A stretch of 64,000 bases of DNA, taken from the NCBI GenBank assembly GCA_963612465.1, contig CAVDUV010000012.1:15301-79300 (forward strand), in the 5' to 3' direction. Made by a program: the position numbers and the translations under genes. The notes under the pieces are model-generated. The model saw only the letters and a program-made list of their open reading frames with translations. It was not told the DNA's origin and made no database searches. This document shows, piece by piece, positions 26,201 to 34,912 of this stretch (positions are counted from its first letter, which is position 1; each line of letters opens with the position of its first letter). Source of the stretch: Sodaliphilus sp963612465. Its GTDB lineage: Bacteria; Bacteroidota; Bacteroidia; Bacteroidales; Muribaculaceae.

Positions 26201-29200
26201 CATAGTTGACAGCAGCCACACCCGAAGCATAGTCATAGCCCGTGATTTCGCAGTCGCTGGCTATGGTGAGGTTTTTAACGGTACCCTGTTTGCCGATGAA
26301 GCCAAATAGGGCCACGGCATTCATCGACTGCTTGCTGTCGGCCTTGCCGTCGGCGTCATTGACCACACCACTGATTTTCAGGTTGTGGATTGTATGGCCA
26401 CCACCATCGTAGGTTGCATTGAGCTGAAGTGCGCTGTTGGCACCCATGCCAATGCCGCCGAAGCCGCTGGCGTCGATGTCGTTGACTTGCTTGAAGAAGT
26501 CGCCCTTGAAAGTCTGTCCGTAAGTGGATATACCCTGATTGAGCGATTCGAGGTCGGTTACCGACTTAATTAAATAAGGATTGGATTCAGTGCCGGCTCC
26601 CTCGAAGAGAGAGGGGTTGATAGTCGACAGCGAGTACATCTTAAGCTGGTTCTTGTCGGTCTTCGACATAGCCACGATCACCTCCGACGAGTAAGTATCC
26701 TTCACAGTCACCGAGTCGCCTGCAATCTTGAGGCCGTCGGTCTCATCAACAAAGCTTGAGTTGCCGTAGAGTTTCCAGTAGATGTCGTTGTCGGTCGAAA
26801 TCTTAAATGTGCGGCGCACCTTAGTCACATTGTCGCCGTCGGCAAACGTCATGGGAGCTGCGCCGCAGAAGGCGGCAGCATTGCTGGCCATGGCTTTCAG
26901 GCGAGGATAGAGACCACTGGTGTAGGTCCACAGTTTCCAGTCAAATCCCTCGAGGGCGTTGCCGGTTGTGAGTTGCGCAGTCGACAGAGCCATGCGGCTG
27001 ATGCTTGCAGGGGCAATGGTGCCCACCACCTGCTTGTCGTAGTAAACGTTGGTGAAGATGGTGTCGCTATATGCTGCGCCATAGGCACCCATGGTCTCAT
27101 TCACCTGCGACATGCGCACCTGTCCCAAGTTAAGACAGCGCTTAACCGACGACAGGTAGCTCCATGCAATGATGTTGCCTTGAGAGTCGGAAGTGTAAGA
27201 TGGCGACGGCACATAGCCAACCACGCCACCCACCTGGGTAGAATAGTTAGAATTGATTACAATGTTGGCATTGTAGCAGTCGGCAAGGTTACCGCCATAC
27301 ACGTTACCAGCCACGCCGCCCACAGAGCCTGTTGACTTAGACGTGGTGGTGGTTGCCGCACCGCTGATGGGGCCAGCATTGAAGCTGCACTCCACTGTGC
27401 CGGTGAGCACCTGGCCAACCACACCACCCATGTAGGCGTTGCCGGTCTTGTCGGTAAGTTGCATGTCGCTGTAGCTGTGGCTGAGCACAGGCTCGGCATC
27501 TTTGCTCGGCAGAGTGGAAGCCACCACGCCACCAACCGACTTATAGATGGTGTTGGCTGTGCTGCTCATTGTGATTGAGCCGTGAGCCTTAAGATTGTAA
27601 CCCTTTGCGCGACCCACGAGGTCGCCCACCACGCCGGCATTCTCGCCAGCGCCGGTGATAGAACCGGTGAATTCGCAATCGGTGATTTCATTGTTCAGTA
27701 AGTAGCCCACCACGCCGGCACCAGTGTGGTTGGCGTAGGTGAGAGAAGCACCAGTGACGGTGATGCCGCTGACGGCACCCGAGCACCAGCCTGCGAGCGG
27801 AGCAGAATAGTTGCCGGCCACATTGAGCACGGGATTTGCGAGTTTCACATTTTTCAGCACACTGGTTGAATCGGCATAACCGAAAAGACCCTGATAGCTC
27901 TCCTCGCCAGCTATGATGTTGAGATTGCTGATTGTGTAAGACTTGCCGTCGAAAGTGCCACGGAACGGAGCGTCGGCCGTGCCTGCGCCAATGAATGCAC
28001 TGGTGTTTTGGCTCATGTCGATGTCGTTGCCCAGGGCCACATATTTACCCTTGTAGTCGTTGCCACCGTTCACATCGTCGCAGAATGCGCTAAGTTGCGA
28101 TGCAGTAGTAATCACATAGGGCGAAGCCTCGGTGCCGTCGCCGGTGGGTTCGAACGACGAGGCCGACGGGTATGTGATTACGCCCTTGTCGAAAGTAATA
28201 GTCGACGACAGGCAGGCAAGAGAGCGCATGCTTTGCGAAGCGTCGCAGAACACGCCCCAGTTGCCGAATGCAATCTGAGTGTCGGTGCCCTGACCATTGC
28301 TCACGATATAGCCTTTTTGAGCAGTCTTGCTCTTGGCCCAGTCGGCCGGACGGCACTTAAACGGGCCGTAAAGGGCATTGGTGAAGATGGTCTGCGGTGA
28401 AATGGTGGCAGTGTGGTCGGGCTTGAGGCGCATGTTGACCACGGCGCCATTGTTGGTGAAATTCACGATTTGCACCATGTTGTCGTAGGTCTGCTCGATA
28501 TACACCGGATAGGTGCGCACCGAGTCGGTGACTGTAACCGACTTGCCATTGTAGTTAACCTCGCTCACAGTGGCATTGGTGGGCTTAAACTCGCTCTTGG
28601 AATAGATACCGAAAGAGCCGCCCTTGTACTGACCCTCAACCACCAGCACACCCCATGGGCTGAAGGTGATCACACCGTCGTCGCCTATGGTGCCCACAAT
28701 GGGATTAGTGGTGCTGTAGGTTTTCGAGGACAAGTTCATAGAGCAAGCCCAAACGGCACCATAGGTGCTGTGGTTGTAGATTTTGCCGGGAGCGACCGAC
28801 AGTGTACCCGCAGTCTCGTCGTAGGTAGCCTGCAGCGTGTCGGTAAGTCCCCACAAGTTGTAAACCTCAGCGTGAGTGTCGTCGGTGCGTTTCACGGTGA
28901 TCACACCGGGAATGCTGACACTGCCGTCGGAGTACTTGGTGTCGAACTCGGCAGCATAGTTAATGCTGGCCAGAGCCTTAGCCTTGGCTCCTGTGCGCTT
29001 AGGCGCTTTGTTGCTCACTTGCCAAGTGCCGGGGGCATAGCTGCCTTGCGGCGAGCCTAATGCCCTCAACTTGCGCTCGGCTTTCACGGTCTCGGCAGTT
29101 GCCGTTGCTGTCGCGGCAGGGGCGTTAACGGCACGTGATTGCGCCATTTTAGCCTCTATTTCCTTGACAGCCGCGGCATCGTTGCCTGCGGTTGAGCTTT

Positions 29201-29333
29201 GCAAGGTAGCTGTAGTGGTGGCCTTTGCCATCCCCGCCAGCGACCTCACATGCTCAGCGACCTGAGTCTGCGCTGTGGCAGCCATAGAGGCCAATGCCAC
29301 AAGCAACAAACTGAAAAGAGTCTTCTTCGTCAT
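23205..29333 (-). CDS. Giant three-module GLUG-repeat surface protein with T9SS tail
   Basis: 2042 residues. A signal peptide (about 1-21, ending TAQ) and an Ala/Thr-rich stretch precede a beta-rich N-terminal domain (about 95-390). Three beta-helix modules follow, each opening with a GxGTExSPYxI element (near 400, 912 and 1355) and then an NDIDxS/D step, a GLFG turn and many GLUG-type repeats of the kind GGVVGxxxxGxVxxCxNxGxV. Each module is closed by a ~70-residue Ig-like insert. The last ~60 residues end GVYVVKDFYNNGKSASRKMIV, resembling a T9SS sorting tail. GLUG proteins are large surface adhesins. The gene is monocistronic between hairpins at 29537 and 23107. Confidence 0.88.
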   Translation of the reverse strand: MTKKTLFSLLLVALASMAATAQTQVAEHVRSLAGMAKATTTATLQSSTAGNDAAAVKEIEAKMAQSRAVNAPAATATATAETVKAERKLRALGSPQGSYAPGTWQVSNKAPKRTGAKAKALASINYAAEFDTKYSDGSVSIPGVITVKRTDDTHAEVYNLWGLTDTLQATYDETAGTLSVAPGKIYNHSTYGAVWACSMNLSSKTYSTTNPIVGTIGDDGVITFSPWGVLVVEGQYKGGSFGIYSKSEFKPTNATVSEVNYNGKSVTVTDSVRTYPVYIEQTYDNMVQIVNFTNNGAVVNMRLKPDHTATISPQTIFTNALYGPFKCRPADWAKSKTAQKGYIVSNGQGTDTQIAFGNWGVFCDASQSMRSLACLSSTITFDKGVITYPSASSFEPTGDGTEASPYVITTASQLSAFCDDVNGGNDYKGKYVALGNDIDMSQNTSAFIGAGTADAPFRGTFDGKSYTISNLNIIAGEESYQGLFGYADSTSVLKNVKLANPVLNVAGNYSAPLAGWCSGAVSGITVTGASLTYANHTGAGVVGYLLNNEITDCEFTGSITGAGENAGVVGDLVGRAKGYNLKAHGSITMSSTANTIYKSVGGVVASTLPSKDAEPVLSHSYSDMQLTDKTGNAYMGGVVGQVLTGTVECSFNAGPISGAATTTTSKSTGSVGGVAGNVYGGNLADCYNANIVINSNYSTQVGGVVGYVPSPSYTSDSQGNIIAWSYLSSVKRCLNLGQVRMSQVNETMGAYGAAYSDTIFTNVYYDKQVVGTIAPASISRMALSTAQLTTGNALEGFDWKLWTYTSGLYPRLKAMASNAAAFCGAAPMTFADGDNVTKVRRTFKISTDNDIYWKLYGNSSFVDETDGLKIAGDSVTVKDTYSSEVIVAMSKTDKNQLKMYSLSTINPSLFEGAGTESNPYLIKSVTDLESLNQGISTYGQTFKGDFFKQVNDIDASGFGGIGMGANSALQLNATYDGGGHTIHNLKISGVVNDADGKADSKQSMNAVALFGFIGKQGTVKNLTIASDCEITGYDYASGVAAVNYGTVTNCKNLANITAVDKYAAGVVALNQAGAVIDNCYNSGHIVTGGSYAAGISAYSLGTVTYCQNDGYILGDSINPLHKAGTQTNVAGIVATNGAPSVIKGNINAGAVYATRTVGGITTTAPMNGSVVANINYGTVERATTTDVARGAVFSAAPSSSYDVANNYYDAQICHYGAAASSVIAGAKGVNTSVLTSGSALDDVVADKYDWTAGLYPVIKSFKDEAGAKANRKMVVTFAEGQTADDVVTDAPLYQADDLQWSVKGAKNFSVGNGKLSINLTPDTTSLRDVLVAKVGNFEKEIALRAMPSVFEGQGTAESPFLIKTKDDMLKLAKFTNEELYPFSGRYFRVENDIDFDTTTYVCVGIGSGSFNGFFDGAQHQFSNINNVYASTASSQGLFGNVGPQAHVHSLTLASGKISGYRYVGAIAGNVYGRVSDCVNKANVYTDNSGAAGIAGTVKTGGLVYNCSNEGTVESKGSYLGGIAYKVEPGATVDSCRNIANITSAKGGVGGIAVYSQGTIIRCNNDGKITATGTVGGILAQSQGGDTIAYCNNYGTINVTGNNVGGIMGSGTKSLEPLTIIDCHNEASVTGKGYLGGVAGRLYPGSVLESCSNIGNVTSVSSTNIGGVAGQHDYAAGYESKMTNCYNTGDVVGVGKYIGGVVGNNYSGCQYYYCYNTGSVLSGADFAGGFSGGHSGYAFGCYNAGSVEANGYGIGGFSGLGSGTIEQCFNVGSVTSTNGTNKYGVAGGLWGYGRPTLRDSYNMGDVSGQKYVGGIAGGAFTGMVLENVYNAGHVATSDTTTSGLIIPVTTAIDEITFTNVSYDTDVNSGFTPSSSDASAKGLSTRELTLLDMGAVWNKKSGMYPTLALMDTSALANYFAAVPVFKEGETSQSVRSAFVVGTPDGTDWTMSDNLFMSDGKVDSNAEGWAWITKTFGNYSRKYVLYVEKATGVDGINSDAAIVKTEYYTVGGVALGGQCPTETGVYVVKDFYNNGKSASRKMIVR

Positions 29334-29384
29334 AGAGAAACCAGTTTTAAAAAATTAATGAAATGTTACATACGTTTAATTTTA

Positions 29385-29392
29385 CAAAATTA
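29385..29392 (-). promoter_or_regulatory. -7 element for the GLUG gene
   Basis: TAATTTTG on the minus strand, 52 bases above the start codon. A T/A-rich stretch occupies the -33 region without a clear TTTG. Confidence 0.45.
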
Positions 29393-29536
29393 TGCTTTTT
29401 TTTTCGGATGGCAGCCCAGCAACGAGATAAAATCAGCAAATAAAAACAGCGTTTGAGCAAATATGTTGGCATCAAACACCCACCAAGCAATTACATTTCT
29501 TAATCATTAGAGGCGCAACTACCAAAAACAACGAGA

Positions 29537-29565
29537 GTCGCCTCCTGCATAATACAGGCGGCGAC
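29537..29565 (-). terminator. Hairpin after the OPT transporter gene
   Basis: GTCGCC-x-CCTG (29537-29547) pairs with CAGG-x-GGCGAC (29555-29565) over a 7-base loop, 39 bases below the OPT stop. The minus-strand sequence beyond becomes U-rich only after ~8 bases. Confidence 0.5.
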
Positions 29566-29603
29566 CCACATCAATTAAATACCTTTAATATGTGTCTTTT
29601 GAA

Positions 29604-31556
29604 TCAGTCCTTCTTGGCTTTGAGGCACGACACCGTGAGGTAGACGAGCAAAGCCACATACATCACCACTGCGAGCCAGTTGCTGACTGTTTCGCTGAGA
29701 GGACTGGTGTATTCGAAACCAAAGTAGAGCATGGCAGCACTCACTACACCCATAAGCGCACCACCGGCAATGAAGCCCGAGGCGAGCAATGTGCCACGGT
29801 CTTGACGGGCCTTGTTGACAGCCTCATCCTTGCTGCGTGAGCCCACATACCAGCTGATGAGACCACCCACGAGCAGCGGAGTGTTGAGCTCGAGAGGGAT
29901 AAACATACCCAAAGAGAATGCCAAGGCAGGAACGCCCAGCCAGTTGAGCAGGATGGCGAGGATGGCACCCACTATGTAGAGGAGCCAAGGAGTCTGACCG
30001 CCCATCATGAGGGGGTCGATCACAGCCGCCATGGCATTGGCCTGCGGAGCCACAAGGGCATTGTCGCCCACAAAGCCGTAAGTCTTGTTGAGGATAATCA
30101 TCACACCGCCCACAGTGGCAGCCGAGAGCACAGTGCCCACAAACTTCCAAGTCTGCTGCTTGGCGGGAGTTGTGCCAATCCAGTAACCGATTTTCATGTC
30201 GGTAACCATGCCGCCGGCCATAGAAAGCGCGGTGCAAACCACACCACCTATCACCATCGAAGCCACAATGCCCTTAGAGCCGTTGAGGCCCACAGCCACA
30301 AAGATGCCCGATGCTATAATCAGCGTCATCAGCGTCATGCCCGACACGGGGTTGCTGCCCACGATGGCAATGGCGTTGGCCGCCACGGTGGTAAACAGGA
30401 AAGCAATTACAGTGACCACGATGAAGGCGACAACCGTCTGAGTGAGATTGTGAATCACGCCCACATAGAAGAACACAAAAGTGACAAGCAACGCTGCAGC
30501 AAGGGCAAAGACAAGCACCTTCATAGAGATGTCGCGCTGATGGCGCTCAACCTTCACCTGCTCCTGGCCCTTGAAAGCCTTGCCGGCAAGACCGACGGCA
30601 CTCTTAATCACGCCCCACGACTTGATGATGCCAATCACACCACTCATGGCTATACCGCCAATGCCTATGAAGCGGGCGCCGCCCCTGAAAATTTCTTCGG
30701 CTGGGCTACCGGCCAAAGTGGGATTCATGCCCATGAGCGGAACAATCACCCACCACACAAATGCGCTACCGGCAAAGATGATGAAGCTGTAACGCAAGCC
30801 CACTATGTAGCCAAGGCCAAGCACAGCAGCACCGGTATTTACCTTGAACACCATCTTCGCATTCTCGGTTATCGACTGCAAGGCGGGTATTGCAGTGCTT
30901 GAAAGCACCTCTTTCCACCATCCGAAAGTGGACAGGGCAAAGTCGTACAGACCGCCCACCAATCCGGCAATGAGCAGCGGCTTTGCCTGGTCGCCGCCCT
31001 TCTGGCCCGAAATGAGCACCTGAGTGGTGGCTGTGGCCTCGGGGAACGGGAACTTGCCGTGCATGTCGCTCACAAAATACTTGCGGAAGGGAATGAAGAA
31101 CAGAATGCCCAACACACCGCCCAACAGCGAGCTGAGGAACACCTCAAGGAAGTTGACGGTGATTTCGGGATACTTGGCCTGCAAAATGTAGAGAGCCGGC
31201 AAAGTGAAGATGGCACCTGCCACCACAATGCCAGAAGCAGCACCTATCGATTGGATGATCACATTCTCGCCGAGCGAGTTCTTGCGCTTGGTGGCGCTGG
31301 CTATGCCTGCGGCAATGATGGCAATGGGGATTGCAGCCTCAAACACCTGCCCCACCTTCAGGCCCAGATATGCAGCCGCAGCACTGAAAATAACGGCCAT
31401 AATCAATCCCATCGACACTGAGTAGGGAGTCACCTCGGGATACGAATGGTCGGGTTTGAGCACGGGCACATATTTCTCGCCCGGCTTTAGCTCGCGAAAT
31501 GCGTTTTCTGGCAAACTCATTTCGTCGGGTTGTTTCACATTCTTCTCGTCTTGCAT
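29604..31556 (-). CDS. OPT family oligopeptide transporter
   Basis: 650 residues with about 15-16 membrane segments, the usual size for bacterial OPT proteins. Family hallmarks are visible: GLIMAVIFSAAAAYLGLKVGQ near the N-terminus in pattern, then NVIIQSIGAASG, PFPEATATTQVLIS, and several Gly-Pro rich loops. OPT proteins are proton-coupled importers of peptides or metal-chelate complexes in the inner membrane. Bacterial members are less well characterised than the plant and fungal ones, so the substrate is open. It is transcribed alone, with a hairpin downstream. A CGAAGTTA (-7 box with one mismatch) lies ~40 bases upstream of the start. Confidence 0.93.
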   Translation of the reverse strand: MQDEKNVKQPDEMSLPENAFRELKPGEKYVPVLKPDHSYPEVTPYSVSMGLIMAVIFSAAAAYLGLKVGQVFEAAIPIAIIAAGIASATKRKNSLGENVIIQSIGAASGIVVAGAIFTLPALYILQAKYPEITVNFLEVFLSSLLGGVLGILFFIPFRKYFVSDMHGKFPFPEATATTQVLISGQKGGDQAKPLLIAGLVGGLYDFALSTFGWWKEVLSSTAIPALQSITENAKMVFKVNTGAAVLGLGYIVGLRYSFIIFAGSAFVWWVIVPLMGMNPTLAGSPAEEIFRGGARFIGIGGIAMSGVIGIIKSWGVIKSAVGLAGKAFKGQEQVKVERHQRDISMKVLVFALAAALLVTFVFFYVGVIHNLTQTVVAFIVVTVIAFLFTTVAANAIAIVGSNPVSGMTLMTLIIASGIFVAVGLNGSKGIVASMVIGGVVCTALSMAGGMVTDMKIGYWIGTTPAKQQTWKFVGTVLSAATVGGVMIILNKTYGFVGDNALVAPQANAMAAVIDPLMMGGQTPWLLYIVGAILAILLNWLGVPALAFSLGMFIPLELNTPLLVGGLISWYVGSRSKDEAVNKARQDRGTLLASGFIAGGALMGVVSAAMLYFGFEYTSPLSETVSNWLAVVMYVALLVYLTVSCLKAKKD

Positions 31557-31742
31557 TTATTTTGGAATTTTAATTAATATTTGGCATATAATGATGCGAA
31601 GTTACAAAAAAAGGATTGATTTCATGCGGTAATACCAATCAAATCGTTGGCATTGCCCGGCAATTTTGTACAAAAAAATTCCATTCCGCTTTTTTTGCCC
31701 CCAACGGGCGACAGACGTGCACCGTCGGGAGAATCGCACCCG

Positions 31743-32624
31743 TCAGTGCCACACCGGCTCGACGGTGAACCCTGCCTGACGTAAAAGCTCAACCAACCCT
31801 TGACTGCCAGCCAAGTGCCCCGCCCCGACGCACACCAGCACCGGGCATTGGCGCATCACCTGAGGCAAAATGGCAGCCCAGCGGCGGTTGCGGTCATATA
31901 TCAGCCGCTCCACGGCAAGGCGGTCGGCACTGCTTGCGGCCTTTGTGGTGATTTCGAGAATGGTGGCAAGGTCTTGCGCAAGATAGGCTTCATTGACGCG
32001 ATGCAAATCATCCTTAGCGGTAGAGCCATCGCGACACATTTCGAGCAAATCGGCTGCTTGTTGCGACAAGGGCGCATTATATAGAATATTAATTTGGAAA
32101 TCTATGCTTTCGAGCGGACGCACGGGCTTCCCTGCCTCACGGGCACGGTCTTGCACCTCCGAGTCGATAGACTGCGCAAGCGTACCAAAGTCTTCAACGG
32201 CCCATAACGCCTGCACCACAGTGGTTATGGCCACCGGCTTATACTTGTCGAACTGCTTGAGCGAAACGCCCATTGAACCGAAGTTGCTGTTGATTGAGCG
32301 CTCCACCATGGCATAGGCCTCAGGAGAGAACAGCGACGAAAGCGTGCTGTCGGGAGGAGCCACCATGCTTTGCGCCACGCGTGCATGCACCTGCGGAGTG
32401 TTCATGGAATCACAGTCAACCTCGCCCCACACCTCGGCACATTCGGCCATGGCACGACTGAAGCCCGACAAGGTGTCGAGCACCTGCACCGGCGCTATGT
32501 GGTGAGAACCGAACACATACGACGGACTTGCAGCACCGTTGCCGCTCACGCGCCACAACAGCTGGCCGTGGCCCGTAACCGAAACGAGGAGCAAAGCCAG
32601 CGATAAAAGACTCTTGATTTTCAT
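31743..32624 (-). CDS. TraB/GumN family exported protein
   Basis: 293 residues from MKIKSLLSLALLLVSVTGHG, a signal peptide; the frame is open 29 codons further but without signal features. TraB/GumN landmarks: LLWRVSGNGAASPSYVFGSHH near the start in pattern (the GxxH motif), an acidic central region, and the C-terminal VCVGAGHLAGSQGLVELLRQAG (second GxxH). The family includes bacterial TIKI-like and PrgY/TraB proteins and is suspected to be metal-dependent peptidase. It likely acts in the periplasm. The gene stands alone. Confidence 0.9.
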   Translation of the reverse strand: MKIKSLLSLALLLVSVTGHGQLLWRVSGNGAASPSYVFGSHHIAPVQVLDTLSGFSRAMAECAEVWGEVDCDSMNTPQVHARVAQSMVAPPDSTLSSLFSPEAYAMVERSINSNFGSMGVSLKQFDKYKPVAITTVVQALWAVEDFGTLAQSIDSEVQDRAREAGKPVRPLESIDFQINILYNAPLSQQAADLLEMCRDGSTAKDDLHRVNEAYLAQDLATILEITTKAASSADRLAVERLIYDRNRRWAAILPQVMRQCPVLVCVGAGHLAGSQGLVELLRQAGFTVEPVWH

Positions 32625-32720
32625 ACGTTTTTCTATGCTTTTTGTGACCAAGATAATAAAAAATAATGATAAAGGTGATTTACAGGGGCAAAATGGCAGG
32701 AAAAATACCAATTATTAGCG

Positions 32721-32752
32721 ATTGTGCACCCTGAGCCACGAGAGTAACTTTG
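32721..32752 (+). promoter_or_regulatory. Orphan plus-strand promoter
   Basis: ATTG (32721-32724), 20 bases, then TAACTTTG (32745-32752). This fits the Bacteroidota form with one change at -33 and correct spacing. Transcription would begin near 32759, in the opposite direction to both flanking genes. Confidence 0.65.
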
Positions 32753-32758
32753 CAATGT

Positions 32759-32941
32759 AAAAAATAAGTAAACAATCAGCAGTTCTGACGCACTGCGTGC
32801 CACACTGCTCATTTTGCAAGATAAAAGTGAATTAGTTATTAGTTGACATTATTACGTAGCCACATTTCTAATAGTAAGTAATCGATAAAAAACGCTGCTG
32901 GACATCGCGATGTGAATCGCCGTCACCCAGCAGCTTTTTTT
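32759..32941 (+). ncRNA. Candidate small noncoding RNA of about 180 bases
   Basis: The segment runs from a good promoter to a rho-independent terminator, on the strand opposite both neighbours, and has no usable reading frame. Possible stems: AGCAGT/ACTGCT (32778-32783 with 32804-32809) enclosing ACGC/GCGT; TATTAG/CTAATA (32837-32842 with 32868-32873); and the terminator stem. The length is in the range of 6S RNA, but I do not see the closed long hairpin with central bubble of 6S, so I give no family. It could also be a trans-acting sRNA. Confidence 0.45.
32894..32941. terminator. Bidirectional terminator (GDPD gene and orphan RNA)
   Basis: GCTGCTGG (32894-32901) pairs with CCAGCAGC (32927-32934). 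Seven Ts follow on the plus strand (32935-32941), and six Ts follow on the minus strand after one G. A palindrome ACATCGCGATGT (32902-32913) folds inside the loop. The GDPD stop is 16 bases away. Confidence 0.8.
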
Positions 32942-32957
32942 GTTTTTATGGCTATCT

Positions 32958-33857
32958 TCAGCGGTGCATGCCACGCGAGCGCAGATAGTTGAGCAGGAAC
33001 TGAGGCCGGTCGGTCTGGATGATGCGTGCGCCCAGGCGGTCGATCAGATATCCGTAGCCGTCGTCGACATTGGCAAGCGAGGCATCGTCGTCGTGTGCTC
33101 CGGCCATGGTGTTCCACAGCGTGTTATACCAGATGAGGGCCTTGCCGCCCAGCAGCGACGGAATTTGCAGCGGCAGCTTGTTTTCGTCGGTGCGGTAAAG
33201 CAGCTCAAAGGCCACCGGGCGAAGAGTTGCCACATATTCCGATATCCGCTGGCTGGCATCATTGTCGTCGAGGTTGACGATAGGCATGTAAATCACGTCG
33301 TTGAGATATTTTCCAAACTGCTTTTTCACATCGGCAGGAGACTTCTTGCCCTTCATTATTATCTGCCTGAGCGTACCGGTCTTCTTGGCCAAGGCATACA
33401 CCTGGTCGAAATAGCGGTCGGCCTTGTCGAGGTTGAGCATCACACGCCCCTTGGCAAGGAGCAACACCTGCTCAAGCGTGGGCACCTTGTGGATGGTGCG
33501 TATTGCACACCCGTTGCGCAGGTTGAGGCGGCTTATCGAGTCGTAGTCCACCTCGGCAATCTTACCCTTGCCAGTGGTGGTGCGGTTGAGGGTAGCGTCG
33601 TGCATGAGGATGAGCACGCCGTCGCGTGTGCGCTGCAAGTCTATTTCCACGATGTCGACACCCATCTTGATGGCGTTGTCGATGCCCTCGAGCGAGTTCT
33701 CGGGGAAATTGCGCCAATCGCCGCGGTGGCTAGCCACAATCACGTTTTCACGGCTGCGGTCGAGCAGTTGCTGGCGGATGCTGTCGACGCGATCGGCAGC
33801 GGCAATGTGAATTGCGCACAACAGTGCAACAATTGCAAACAGAGATTTTCTCATCAT
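32958..33857 (-). CDS. Exported glycerophosphodiester phosphodiesterase family protein
   Basis: 299 residues. Signal peptide about 1-21 (ALLCAIHIAAA). The GDPD TIM barrel shows the catalytic SHRGDWRNFPENS (His44 region), the metal-binding IVEIDLQRTRDG (Glu-x-Asp), and HDATLNRTTTGKG. It would hydrolyse glycerophosphodiesters to glycerol 3-phosphate and an alcohol in the periplasm. The C-terminal half includes IIQTDRPQFLLNYLRSRG, a common ending in Bacteroidota exported GDPDs. It is 59 bases after the esterase gene and probably shares its promoter. A bidirectional terminator follows. Confidence 0.93.
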   Translation of the reverse strand: MMRKSLFAIVALLCAIHIAAADRVDSIRQQLLDRSRENVIVASHRGDWRNFPENSLEGIDNAIKMGVDIVEIDLQRTRDGVLILMHDATLNRTTTGKGKIAEVDYDSISRLNLRNGCAIRTIHKVPTLEQVLLLAKGRVMLNLDKADRYFDQVYALAKKTGTLRQIIMKGKKSPADVKKQFGKYLNDVIYMPIVNLDDNDASQRISEYVATLRPVAFELLYRTDENKLPLQIPSLLGGKALIWYNTLWNTMAGAHDDDASLANVDDGYGYLIDRLGARIIQTDRPQFLLNYLRSRGMHR

Positions 33858-33916
33858 TTACGTTTTCTTATTAATCGCTTTTTGTATCATTCTTTTTTCG
33901 GGGGAACGCCGAGGGC

Positions 33917-34816
33917 CTATTGCTTTTGCGCGGCTGCGGCCTTAAACGCCTTGTCGAAGAAAAGCATCTGATAGTCGAGCGAGTTGCACCAGTAATCCCA
34001 AGAGTGGCGTCCCGGGCGGATGGTGAAGTCGTGCGGAATCTTGTGGTCGAGAAGGGCCTTGTGGAGGTTGAGGTTTACTTCATAGAAGAAGTCATCGTAG
34101 CCGTCGTCGATAATGATGTTCTGGCCTGGCTTGATTGTAGGCACCAGGTTTATTACCGAGTGAGAGGCCCACACCTCCTTGTTGTCGTCGTAATTGCCGA
34201 GGCGGTCGGGGATGTGCCATTTTCCGGGAAACTTGGTGATGTCGACACCGCCGCTCATGCAGCCTATGCTGTTGAACACGTCGGGGTGCCGCAAGCCCAG
34301 CCACATGGCGCCGTGGCCACCCATGCTCAAGCCGGCGATGGCACGCATTTCCTTTTGCGCCAAGGTGCGGTAGTGCGAGTCGACGTAGGACACAAGCTCT
34401 TGGCTGACATAAGTCTCAAACTGCATTTTCGGGTCGATGGGAGAATCGAAATACCAGCTGTCTTGGCCGTCGGGACACACGATAATCACCCCGTAGCGGT
34501 CGGCAATCGCATGGAGATCTTTCTTCTTCGACCAGTTGCTGTAGTCGCCATAGGCGCCATGGAGCAAATAAAGCACCGGATAGCGCACACTGCTGCTAGT
34601 CGCGGCATAGTAGGCACTTGGCACTGTGACCACATTTTTGATGGCTCGGCCCATTTTCCGGCTCATCACCTCTACGGTGTCGGCCGTGGCGCGGACTGTG
34701 GCGGTTTCGGTGCGATGACTGGCGCTGGTGCGTGATTTTGTGGCTGCGTTGCACGACGGGCCAGAGGCCAGCGTCATGGCTATAACGAGCAGTAATTGGA
34801 TGCGTAATAGTTTCAT
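33917..34816 (-). CDS. Exported alpha/beta-hydrolase, esterase D / CE1-like
   Basis: 299 residues. Signal peptide about 1-24. The esterase D fold shows the oxyanion-hole loop LLHGAYGDYSNW, the nucleophile elbow AIAGLSMGGHG, and a late His in PGRHSWDYWCNSL. Such secreted esterases include acetyl-xylan, feruloyl and S-formylglutathione esterase-like enzymes. Unlike the second esterase in this window (50480-51652) it has no N-terminal E-set domain. It precedes the GDPD gene by 59 bases, so both may release small alcohols from complex substrates; the substrate is unknown. A -7 box lies at 34913-34920. Confidence 0.9.
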   Translation of the reverse strand: MKLLRIQLLLVIAMTLASGPSCNAATKSRTSASHRTETATVRATADTVEVMSRKMGRAIKNVVTVPSAYYAATSSSVRYPVLYLLHGAYGDYSNWSKKKDLHAIADRYGVIIVCPDGQDSWYFDSPIDPKMQFETYVSQELVSYVDSHYRTLAQKEMRAIAGLSMGGHGAMWLGLRHPDVFNSIGCMSGGVDITKFPGKWHIPDRLGNYDDNKEVWASHSVINLVPTIKPGQNIIIDDGYDDFFYEVNLNLHKALLDHKIPHDFTIRPGRHSWDYWCNSLDYQMLFFDKAFKAAAAQKQ

Positions 34817-34912
34817 GTTCAGACTGTGATATTGTGATTAATTTATGTTGTCGTCGAGGTTACTGCGGTGCAACCGCCAAGGCACGGCAGTGGCTGCCTG
34901 GCGGCTCATTTG

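Larger units (their letters stand above)
32625..32957. other. 333-base gap holding an orphan promoter, structured segment and terminator
   Basis: Between the TraB/GumN start and the GDPD stop there is no credible reading frame on either strand; the first ATG after the plus-strand start site is followed at once by TAA. The gap contains a plus-strand promoter (32721-32752), three possible stem-loops, and a terminator (32894-32941). Confidence 0.6.

Noticed and set aside
24000..27700. Evenly spaced short repeats that at first look like a CRISPR array
   Set aside because: They are in-frame codon repeats of GLUG turns in a continuous coding sequence, with no constant repeat length or unique spacers.
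32759..32941. 6S RNA
   Set aside because: Length and promoter fit, but the two ends do not pair into the long hairpin with a central bubble; kept as an unnamed RNA candidate.
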